Source of the DNA: Blasia pusilla
Lineage: Eukaryota; Marchantiophyta; Marchantiopsida; Blasiales
DNA length: 64,000 bases
Direction: 5' to 3'
Assembly (NCBI GenBank): GCA_050084515.1
Contig: CM114272.1
Location: 1,054,001-1,118,000 of the forward strand
Positions within the stretch are counted from its first letter, which is position 1, and every line of letters begins with the position of its first letter. Made by a program: the position numbers and the translations under genes. Shown piece by piece: positions 54,461 to 64,000 of the stretch. The notes under the pieces are model-generated. The model did no database searches. It was not told the origin of the DNA and was given only the letters and a program-made list of their open reading frames with translations.

Positions 54461-57439
54461 CAACCATCTCTTGGGAAATATGGACCGTTTCCAAAAGTCT
54501 TCCATTACAACCATTGCTCATGATATGGCCACACCTAGAAGAGATGCTATAGCTTACAAACCGAGATGCCCCCTGAAAAGTGTGCAAAAAAGGGTGTAGG
54601 AAAATTCCATAGGACTCAATGGAGCCAGAGGCTCCAGAGTAAGTGGCCTTGGAGGAGGTAGAGGCGCATTACCTAGACAAGGGGAGGGAGATATTAGTTA
54701 TGAGGCTAGGATGATCGCCTAGACAGAGCACTTGCAACACCAACTTGTGTTGATGGTATTGAGGTTGCTTAACTTCAGGTTGGTACCATCTACATCATAT
54801 GTGGCAAGTAGAGATGCAAAAAGTCATGGATGGATGTGTGGGGCCGCACAAATAGAGGGAACCATCATAGTCATACAAGTAGTAGTGGATTCGGATCCTA
54901 AACAAACAGAAGCTTGTAAACAGATCAAGCATTTAGTTTATTTAAGGCAACAAGAACTCCATCTATGTGTCATAATTAAACTACTTGGAGGTTGGGTATT
55001 GATAGTGTATTGACATAACGTGCAATGGGAAAGGCAAGAACCTTGAAATCCCTTATTGGTGCTCAAAGCGATTTTCAATCGAATGCTTTGTTAGGGGAAA
55101 CTGCAACCATATGATGTTCCATATGGATTTTTTCCACAAATTTTATAACCTTGGGAGGTAAGCCCGCCAAGGTTTTTTGAATGGATGCCACATTCTATGG
55201 TAATGGAGATGGTATTTTAACCTCATATTGAGAGGTAATCACGGAGGACATCCCGCATTTTCCCATGAAGCCTATATTGCCTATCCTTGGGATGTATGCC
55301 ATTGGTTCATGGCAAGTGTTTTCTCCCAAACTTGCAGAGATGCCAACTTGATGAGCTATAGAGCACGTATGATTATGCCAGGAGTGGTGTTATTGGATAA
55401 CCAAGGTGGTATTTTTTATTTGGTTAGTTCAAGGTAGAGAGTTTATTGTCCGCGACATATCTTTTTCATTTTAGTAGTATAATCCTTAATGTTAGGGAAG
55501 GCATATTTTATAAGGTCTTAGCTTAGGCCAATTTTGAGCAATGCCCATTTCATATTTAGAATTCCTTGGTAAAGTTTTCTTCATCATCCAACATGAAATA
55601 GTGGTGAGGCTTTAACCAAGAAATCTCATAGATGAGTAAGTGATGTGGGCCAACTTGAAGGCGATTGTGATCGGTGGCAAGTCTTATGATATCTTGGTTG
55701 GTGGAGTTATGTTAGAAATGATGAAATTTTTCTTAGCCTAGATTATTGAGAGGACACAACCTCTTACAAGCCAAGATAGCATTCTGATGAGGGATGAGTT
55801 AGCTATTTATCAATACGGTTCATTGGTGCCTGGAGGTGTGTCCAAGTGGCAACTAGGAGAGGTGGAAATCTATATTGTCAACATTTAGTCGTGCGGCATC
55901 GTGCCATAATCCTACTATGTGATTTTATTGAGGGTCCTAGTAATGCAAGTGACATGCCCGTAGTCGATGCTCCTATGTAAACAAGTGTTATAATGACAAC
56001 ATCTTCCAATGGAGGGTGGGTATATTTATGGGGCTCAATTAAGAAACTTTGACGGCATATTGATGACTTGGAGTGAGGCCTCTACATTGATTTCAGACAA
56101 GGCAAAGAAGCTCGAGATAATTGAGAATATTATGTTGATACACTTAACCATCATCATGCCTAAAGAGAGAGTGGAACTCACTTGGTTTAGAATGACCAAG
56201 CATAGAAGTTGGTGGAGCCCAATGCCAACAAGAGAGAGTGTGTGATGGGATTTCCTACTTGTATAAAGAAATTGATGTGATCTTTTAGGCATCTCAATTT
56301 CATGTTTTGGATGAGGTGGTGGAACTCAACTACTTGATATGGATTGTTATTCTATGATTGGTTGAGCAACATTGAATGCGGTCTAGACAAGTGACTTCTC
56401 AAACACTTGTGAGCCCTCTCTTATTGAGGGAGTATAAGTACTAGTTGGGGGCAAGACCAAAGGAGATCATATCCCTGGACTTTGTGGGATGGCCATGGGA
56501 TGCATGTATGGAGACAAACTATGACTAATGTAGCAGATTCTACATCATAAAGGAGTCTTCATAGTAGAGGTGTTAGAGGAAAATATAGGATAGCATGCAA
56601 GCATTAGTAGTACTTAAGAGGTTGCACAATTAAAAAAAAAAACTCTAGAGCACCTCCTTCATATACGTAGAGTTCTACCATAGTCACAATGGAGACTTGG
56701 GAGCCAAAGATTGGGCCCAAGTTGACAAAAGGAGTGCGATACCAGATACAATAGATAAAGATAGGAGATACATGAGCTATTTTGCATATATTATGCATGA
56801 ATTAGGTCCAGGGATTTGTATTTAGTTGGCTAGTGACATGGAAATATTTTGAGGATATTTTATGAGCAATGATACCGTGAGGGATGTGATTTAAAGCAAG
56901 AGTCAAGAATTTTATGAAGAAATACCATATTCATATCCGCCAAGAAGGATATGCATGACAATTGGATAGATAGGCACATATGCGTACACTACCTACCTAT
57001 GAATTGTAAGATAAGGCTAATAGGTATGTTATGCTCATATCACATGAGATATTTGATATTATTGGACAGATACAAATCTTCGATGAATTAGATCTCCAAG
57101 TCAGATATCGTCAATTGCCTATTAGATTCAAGGATAAACAAAAGATAATATTTTTGGGCATCACTCCTCAGGAAAAAAAGAATGTGTACGAGTAGTGATT
57201 CTTATCACTTGGTTAAACAATCCTTTGATAAAGTTCCAAAAGGTTATGGAGAGGATCTTGGCCAGTTTATATTTTTCTAGGTGGTATATTAACAATACAG
57301 TCTTTAGTTTCAAGGTTGAGGAGCATGAGTAGCATCTAACAAAGGGGTGTGGTTGATGAAAATTATATTGACTAAAGTTACATATAAGAAAGTGCAAGTT
57401 CTTCCACAATCATATCGAGTATCCAACATGGTTGCACAA

Positions 57440-57680
57440 AAATGGGCAAGTCCGTCCCTAAGACACATATGGAGGGACATGGACGGACAAGTTTGGACAT
57501 GGATTACAAGAGATGGGACCTACACTTATTGCTCATGGTGAGAGGTAGGGCAAGGATAAGTAAGAAAAAAACATAGAGGAGAGTAGAGGGGACAAGAAAA
57601 ATAAAAAGTGGGGTCCGTATGGATAAGTCCTTCCATAGGACGGACATAAGTCCACAGACACAAACTTTATCTATATGCAA
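57440..57680. repeat. Small insertion in copy D reverse transcriptase region
   Basis: Interrupts the alignment with copies B and C between the PGKCKFF-like and GLGVQQAK-like positions. Contains short imperfect inverted pieces around GTCCGTCC / GGACGGAC (about 57,450 and 57,480-57,650). Origin unknown. Confidence 0.45.
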
Positions 57681-57949
57681 TCTTGGTATTTAGTTAGGTC
57701 ATACAATACAACCAAGTGACTTAGAAGCTGAACAGAAAGAAATAGAGATTTTGAAACACATTTCATGCCCTATGAATATGAATCAAGTTTACTCATTCAT
57801 GGCATTAGCGGACTTCTATCAACAATATATGATCATATATCAAGGATTTTAGTGCAATTGAAAAATCTTGAACTATGATAATAAAGGTTGATCATGAGTG
57901 GCAATATGTCATGCACCTATTATCTAGAACATATATCTTTTGTGTTATA

Positions 57950-58760
57950 CAAGCTTGCGTTTAAAAAGCCACCCTATTGTTATTGATTTGCATCCAAACA
58001 TACTTATATTAGCCACATTTTGGATCAACAAGCTTTGCATCTTGTGACTCTAGGTCTTAAATCACCCCTCAAGCCTAGTATTCTTGGACGAGTTACATAT
58101 TGATCTAACTTCTCACTCCCTAACCTAAGAAAGTCATTCAAGACTTTAGAAAAAATTCCTTGATAGTACATGGACATGAAATAATGCTAGTGTGCATGGC
58201 GATCCCAATTGCTTAATCAAACGTAAAAAATTCTCCAAGAGGAACTTAACATATGTACCTCGGATCAAGGTCCAAGGTTAGGATCCCAAATGGTCTAATC
58301 GAACTTGGTTTGGTGTATAAACCCCAATGCTAAGTTGAGAGTCCATCATGTGCCCTTAGTTTAACCCTCATGGTTTACAAGGTGGGGTTAGCCTCCCAAC
58401 TCCCTTCAAGACCCTCCCCTTTATATTTAGTTCAAGAGAAATTCATCCACTCCTTCATCCAAATAATACCTCTTAAGCCTTTCCTAATGGCCCTCAACCT
58501 AGTTAAACTATCATTTCAATAGTTGCAGGATTGTTTTAAGGTCTAGATCTTTAGAGGATTGCAAATGGATCTTCACAAGCTTTCCAACAATAATCTTATT
58601 TATTCGAGATGCATCTTTGGTTTATTCACCATGACCTCAAATGTGGAGAGCCACCATAGATTTAGTCAGATTCCAAGCTAGGTTGTACCCTTTTTGGAGT
58701 CTAACTCTTGTGGGACTTGAGCTCTTCTTGAGTTCCACACTTACATTTGGTCATGCTCTT
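57950..58760. repeat. LTR-like insertion in copy D RNase H
   Basis: Splits the RNase H coding remnant. 58,150-58,460 is similar to 61,650-61,940 (GCGATCCCAATTGC, CCCCAATGC, TTTATATTTAGTTC..GAGAA), so it is a dispersed repeat. The TATATTTAG box near its 3' side suggests an LTR. Confidence 0.6.
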
Positions 58761-59287
58761 TTGGGTCACAACTATTAAGTATGTGGTTGTCATTGATCAC
58801 TAACCACCAAAGTAATTGATGGATTATAACAAGATTATAGGTAACTTTTCCAAATGGGCTCTTTTGTTACAAGAATGTGATTTCTAGCTAGTGCATCAAG
58901 GTGGATGACTTAACCAAGATACATATTGATTGAATTGTAACCCATGTCTGAGTCAACGAGAAGAAACTAGATCTTGATAGCATGGTGAAAATGACAAGGA
59001 GTTAGTGCATGAACAACATGCATCTACCTACTTGGGTTATTGGCCATAGAGCATCGATCACATAGTATCAACTTTGTTGAGTAGCTCAAATGAGAAGTCT
59101 CAAGATTTGGAGGTAACAAGTGGCCGAGATATCTATAAGGACAAAGTGATCTTGCAATGTCTATGCACTTAAATCGTAGCATGCACATTGGATTACATGG
59201 AGCCAGATCAAATCCTTCAATAAGCAAAATAGTTCAGATGGGAGGGGATATATGTTTCACGATTTTGGGATGATGGTAGAATGCAAG

Positions 59288-60259
59288 TGTCGCGACCCTC
59301 ATAACCAAACGAGGGTCAAGCGGAACATCCGAACTCTAGCGGGCTCACGCTAGGATGGTTTGCGCTTTGGAGTTAGAGAAACAAAAGGGTGAGACGCAAG
59401 CGCGATGAGCATTTCAAGGGTTTCATGCATTTATGGTCACGAATAAGGAAAGCGGAATCAAAACCCACACTAAAGAGAAGTTGAGTATCGGACAGAGACA
59501 TGGCCAAGAGGTGAGAACCGAACTTGGGACGCGGCTAGCATTTGGAGTTTCCGACTATACTTTTGACCATAACCTTTAGTCCCAAGATGTGTATGGGACA
59601 AGTAAGATAGCATTGGAAACCTTATGTGGAGCTAGTTCCAATGCACTAAAGATTTTGACAAACGCTTAAGCAAAAGCCAAAATATGGGCCAAAGCCAACT
59701 ATACAAGGAGTCGATTTGAGGGCCAAAAAGAGGGGCCCGGATGCTCTTCCCCAAAGGTAGGGGGATCCTGGGAATCCCCCAAAGTACTAGTAAGGGGGAA
59801 GATCTCCAAGGGTGCTTGGGACTCAAGCCCCACTTTGGGCGCCGCGGGCGACTCAAGTGCACGGAATGGATCGGGAGTTTTGGCGTTGGGATTCGAAACG
59901 AGAACCAAGTCCAATAGAGTGGATTTTGGAGATCCCTATTGGATTCCAACTCACGACTCATATTTTTGGGTCTCGGTTGGGGGCTCATGCGAGGTCCATT
60001 GAACAATCGGGACCGCTAGGCACGCAAATGCCGTTTTAGGTTACTGGACTAACTAGAAAGTCTGTCCCAAGTCTCGGAAGACTTGCCCGTGTTGGGAACC
60101 TAGGAATGAGGGAAGGTTGAGCTTGATGATGTGCCGAGTCAAGGACTTGATGGGTTGGAAGGCCGATTGACCCAAGCCAAACTAAGGTGAGTGCGTTTGG
60201 GTGCAGGTCGGCGATGAGAGTGTCTAAGATTAACCTTCGATGGGAGTAGGCGCACGACA
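59288..60259 (+). repeat. Solo LTR of the chromovirus family
   Basis: Starts TGTCGCGACC, ends in CA, and matches the LTR at 4,012-5,007. The primer-binding site and interior are absent and copy D sequence resumes at once, so it is a solo LTR left by LTR-LTR recombination. The flanking 5-mers (GCAAG and AAAAG) are an imperfect target duplication. Confidence 0.85.
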
Positions 60260-60599
60260 AAAAGTGGTGTCTCATCCTTTGTACCAGCAAGATTGGTGTG
60301 ATATGCCTATGAGGAGTTAAAAAATTTTGGAATAAAGTGGACATATATCTTACTCTAAGTCCAATATTGGTGGTAAGGCATACAAAGATACACATAAAAA
60401 TTTGTTTAACCATTATCAAATGAAACCCATTGTGTTTTGTTTGACATGGTAAAGAGCTATGTAGTGTGAGATCTGATTGTTATTAGTATTATTAGAGACC
60501 TTTTGGTACATGATCATTTGTGCCTTATTTCCTTAGTTGAGTGTCCTTCCGAGTTTGATGAGTTGTGTGAATGATGATAGCGATGTGTGTTATGTATAG

Positions 60600-61640
60600 A
60601 TGACTTGAAGAAGATTCCAAGAGAGAAAGATTTCCACTATGAGTATAAAGTTGGTGAGATTATTGAGAATTTTAAGTGGACATCTCTACAAGATATGATA
60701 AAGAGAGAAAGGGCCAAACTAAAGAAAGTGTGGAAATACTGATTGGGCATATCTAAATTCCTACTCCCATGGAAGAGATTCCTCAAACATGGAATAATTT
60801 GAAAATATATTGGTTAACTCCCAAGGGTGAGTCTATATCTCATCACATGAAGGCTAATAGGATAGAGCTAGAGCACTTGAACTTGCGTGGGAGATGTGGT
60901 TATGTGGGGCAAAACGAATTATATATACAGTAAGTTGGCCTTCCTTTGAGTTGGGAGTTAGTTTCAATTTCTGATAAATTTTTTGAGTTCCTTATGGGGG
61001 TTGTGGTTGTAATCTCTCAAAATATGTGTTGTAACGTGTCGAGGAGAGAGCATGGGAGTAGTCCCACATTGGAAAAAAAATTGGAGTCATTGGGAGTACC
61101 TCCAAAAAATAGAGAAGAGCCCTCAATCTACAAGCACAAAGACATTCGACAAATTTGGCGCTTGTTGAAGATGTTTTTGTGAAAATAAGTAGGAAATAAA
61201 AGACACATATAGAGAATCATATTCTCTCTGTAAGCTAGATGGTAAAATTTAAGACACTATAGAGTAATTCTTAGAAGAGGTTAATGATTTCTTGTGTCTG
61301 TGATGATCATAAAGTATATGTGAAACTTGTATGTGTGGGCTTTTAGGAGAGTAAGGTAAAAACCTTGAACAAAATGGATCAGTTTAAGAAGCAATGTGAA
61401 GACACATAAATTGATGTAGTAGGTATGAAGGTCTATTCATGTCATATGATGGACATGCTCCAAAATTTGACTAACTCGGTTTCACATATTCCTAGTTGAG
61501 TCAAAGCTTGTGGACCTCCTTCTTCCCCACCATCTATCCGGAATTCTTCACATGTCTTTGGTAAAAGCCATCCATCTAAAAACATTTCATCGAGTTTTCC
61601 TATTCTAAAAATTCTGACTTTTGGACCTCTTCCTTAGTAG
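60600..61640. other. Unassigned repeat-like sequence
   Basis: No convincing gene. Short frames such as 60,946-61,182 show no domain; fragments around 60,730-60,900 might be another decayed retroelement, but I cannot assign it. Confidence 0.35.
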
Positions 61641-61649
61641 TCTAGGGAC

Positions 61650-61940
61650 CTGAAATAACATTAGTGTGGTTGGCGGTCCCAATTGCCCAATGGACCTCAA
61701 ACAAGTCTCAAAGTAGAATTCGATATTTGAGCCTCCAAATCAAGATCCAAGTTTAGCCTCCATAGACTTGGCTTGGTGTCAGAACCCCAATGCCAACTTC
61801 TTCATGCATCATGTACCCTTGGTTCAACCCCCTGGTTCCCAAGGTGTGGTTTGGTTTCCAAGCTCCCTTGAATACCTTCCCCCTTGTATATAGTTCTAGA
61901 GAACTCCATCCTTCCCTTTGTCCAAGGAAATCTTGCTCCA
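61650..61940. repeat. Second copy of the LTR-like dispersed repeat
   Basis: Similar to 58,150-58,460 (CGGTCCCAATTGCC, CCCAATGC, TTGTATATAGTTCTAGAGAA). It lies directly upstream of the copy E gag fragment, so it could be the leader or LTR of a related element. Confidence 0.55.
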
Positions 61941-61969
61941 AAAATTTTCATTTTCATAGTTTTATGTCT

Positions 61970-62480
61970 ATTTCAAGAATTCTTCTTGCACGTTTGATCT
62001 TTAGGAGTTTGTGCCACTCTAAGAGGGCAAGAAATTGCCGAGAGTTCGACCCGTTCACAATAGGGAATAGTAAGTTCCAATGCCTAGAGGGGGCTTTGAT
62101 GGACAACTGCCACAAGTTTTCCATTACGTTCATAACACTCATCAAGGTTAGAGGCTCTACTATAACCCACATGGAGTATCATGGAATGAGCTAATCGCAA
62201 AGGACTGCTAGGAGTTGGGAGAGGCCATAGCTTAAAAAATGTCTGGTAGGGCTACCTCCTTAACCACTAATAATATCTATGGAGGGGCAAGTCACCCAAG
62301 GGCAATTATATCATCCAACTGGGTTAATTTGCCCAAGGTTCAATACTATGGTTGAGTTTTTTTGGAGTTATGGAGGCACTATTAGAGAGTACGAACCAAG
62401 AAGTTGCATAGCATCCATGACTTTCATAGGTAGATAGGGGAGAGTCTATGTGAGGTGTTCACCAGGGGTAGGAGGGCGTT
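61970..62480 (+). pseudogene. DNMT retrotransposon gag fragment, copy E
   Basis: KRARNCREFDPFTIGNSKFQ and CLEGALMDNCHKFS (62,015-62,130) match copy B gag at 10,580-10,690. CPRFNTMVEFF (about 62,332) spans the site where copy B is interrupted by the 12.2 kb transposon, and so shows the uninterrupted form of that site. Stops and frame changes throughout. Confidence 0.7.
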
Positions 62481-64000
62481 GTCTTAGCAAGTGAGTACAC
62501 AACTGAACTCAAAATCTTGTGAGGAACATTAGCAAAAATATTTTGAAGAACAATTGTAGGATCAATATTTTCCTTCAAGATTTTAAAATAACCGATTTTT
62601 TTTTCTCCCTTGTGATTATTTATGCTCATATTTGTTGTCATATTTAGGAATATTTTTACCATTGAATATGCTCCATGGAGGAGTAGCTTATCAAAACACC
62701 CATGGATTCCCTACACGTCCAATGTAATATGTGCACCCGAAAAATAAATATTTTTTTAATTCATCTGCATGAAAACAAAATATGGACAACATGAAGGGAT
62801 CTATCATTTATCACAAAATTTTCATGCATTTCTTGAATATCTAGGTCCATTTTTCTTATCATGCTCTTACACACGTATCATGATATTTTGGAGTTCGAGT
62901 TTTTCCGTATTTATTGATGTCTTCGATTTATGGCTCCTTACAAGTTGCGAGTATAATAAGAATTCCCAAACTGTCTGGATATTGTGAGCACCTAAATTTT
63001 CTTTAATTTCAAAATATTTGATAGACTTTCAATTAAAATTAAATATGTATAAAAAGGCAAGGAAAATTACTTTGGAAATCCAAAATTTCTATATTTCCAG
63101 GATAATAAGTTTGGAAATCCAAGAAAACGGAAAAAATTAGTGATTTCTTTGGAAAAACCCTAAATTATTTTTATTGCAAGTGAGAATTTTTATGAATTCT
63201 TCTCGTTCCTATATTTATATTTATGAATGATATTCTTTGAAAATACATTTCATGGATTAAAACAACTTTCAAGAATCACACAATTGCTCTTAAAATCTGA
63301 AGTAATCACTAGTGATTAATTATCTCATTATATAATTTACTTATTAATTTTCAAAAGTTTCGATGAGCACGGTTGGAAGTTTTGTGCAAAGTTAGGAGAA
63401 TTGATGCACCACGAAGAAAATGAATATGTGAATATTTATGTGTCATCATATGATAACAAATATATATTCCCATTCCTTGAGATAGTTGTGTGAAATGTTG
63501 TAGAGTCTGGAAACGATTCTCAAGTTATATGTCCATGGCTTTTTGCCTCTATCACCTTGAAACAAATGAGAATCTAGCTCTAAGTAAAACCCTAAAGAAC
63601 TCCTAAAAAACATAGAAATTTCTCACTTCCCATCATTGTATCTTAGCATTGTCTTCTCCTCCATGATGTGATTGCTCCCACTTTTCATTGGTAGTTGTTT
63701 GTCATTGTATCTTAGCATTGTCTTCTCCTCCATGATGTAATTGGTCCCACTTTTCATTGGTAGTTGTTGAGTTTTCCGTATTCGAGCTAGAATGGTAGTG
63801 GACAAGACACATTGCCCCACGTCCATGAAATTCCTTGTCATAAGAGACTCTACTATAAATCTCATGCCATTTACACGACTTACATTTCCAACTTCCCTTT
63901 TGACTAACCATGTTGTACACAAATTCAAAAAAATTTCTTGATGTGGGAATATTTTCTTGTTACCCAACTGCCACGTGTCAAGGAGAAAGGTGTTTGCAAA
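62481..64000. other. AT-rich non-coding tail of the window
   Basis: No gene recognised. Contains the 69-bp tandem pair at 63,633-63,770 and, at 63,913-64,000, a dispersed repeat related to 42,408-42,498 (CACAAATTCAA, TTTTCTTGTT, CACGTGTCAA). Confidence 0.5.
63633..63770. repeat. 69-bp tandem duplication (two copies)
   Basis: TCATTGTATCTTAGCATTGT starts at 63,633 and 63,702; both continue CTTCTCCTCCATGATGT and CTTTTCATTGGTAGTTGTT. Only a few differences between copies. Confidence 0.92.

Larger units (their letters stand above)
54600..60600 (+). mobile_element. DNMT retrotransposon copy D, strongly decayed
   Basis: Ordered remnants of the family: gag tail (54,700-54,860, aligns with 23,870-24,010), protease (about 55,660-55,800, KSYDILVGGVML), the last part of DNMT only (about 56,190-56,340: VEPNA, ECVMGFPT, ELNYLIW), reverse transcriptase (about 56,940-57,300), connection (57,770-57,860, MNQVYSFMALADFYQQYM), RNase H tail (58,780-58,960, KWALLLQECDF), integrase start (about 60,270-60,420) and an X-like stretch near 60,560. 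DNMT motifs I-VIII are missing. It is AT-enriched by C-to-T type decay and invaded by other repeats. Confidence 0.72.

Overview
This window looks like nuclear DNA of a streptophyte with a large, repeat-rich genome. A charophyte alga or a non-seed land plant fits best; the sequence alone does not let me choose. The evidence is one intact intron-containing plant gene, DGD1 (chloroplast galactolipid synthesis, 33,598-37,927), surrounded by nested and decayed transposons. No other host gene is recognisable. Almost every other open frame belongs to a mobile element or is a shadow of one.

Layout. 1-4,010: piece of a retrotransposon that carries a C5-cytosine DNA methyltransferase (DNMT) domain, joined head to head at about 1,851 to an inverted gag, leader and LTR of the same family. 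4,012-9,756: a chromovirus-type Ty3/gypsy element with 5' LTR, tRNA-Met primer site, gag and pol, but no visible 3' LTR. 10,131-30,164: a second DNMT retrotransposon (copy B), split inside gag by a 12.2 kb DNA transposon at 10,874-23,037. 30,165-33,550: non-coding, with a long AG microsatellite. 33,598-37,927: DGD1. 37,928-44,755: non-coding repeats, foldbacks and LTR remnants. 44,756-54,460: copy C, with both LTRs. 54,600-60,600: a badly decayed copy D carrying a solo chromovirus LTR (59,288-60,259). 61,970-62,480: a gag fragment (copy E). The rest is AT-rich and non-coding.

The most interesting object is the 12.2 kb transposon. It is bounded by a perfect 9-bp direct repeat (GGTTCAACC) and imperfect GA-rich terminal inverted repeats. 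It carries a Mutator-like transposase on the minus strand and, behind a TATA box, a broken multi-domain gene on the plus strand. That second gene has a coiled coil, a ParB-like domain (DGNHR motif) and a beta-class (motif IV before motif I) amino-DNA-methyltransferase. Clusters of a 27-bp palindrome, half-site GCAACCCGTCGGA, lie in its introns and gaps and were seen nowhere else in the window. Many palindromes centre on GANTC, the site recognised by known CcrM-type beta-class adenine methyltransferases.

The DNMT retrotransposons place a cytosine methyltransferase between protease and reverse transcriptase and a PHD-type zinc finger after integrase, so one element would carry both a DNA-methylation writer and a chromatin reader. 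DNMT-bearing retrotransposons are known from charophytes and dinoflagellates. The PHD finger, an X-LTR-X arrangement at the 3' ends, and a 5S-rRNA-like segment in one leader may be less well described. All copies here are damaged by stops and frameshifts.
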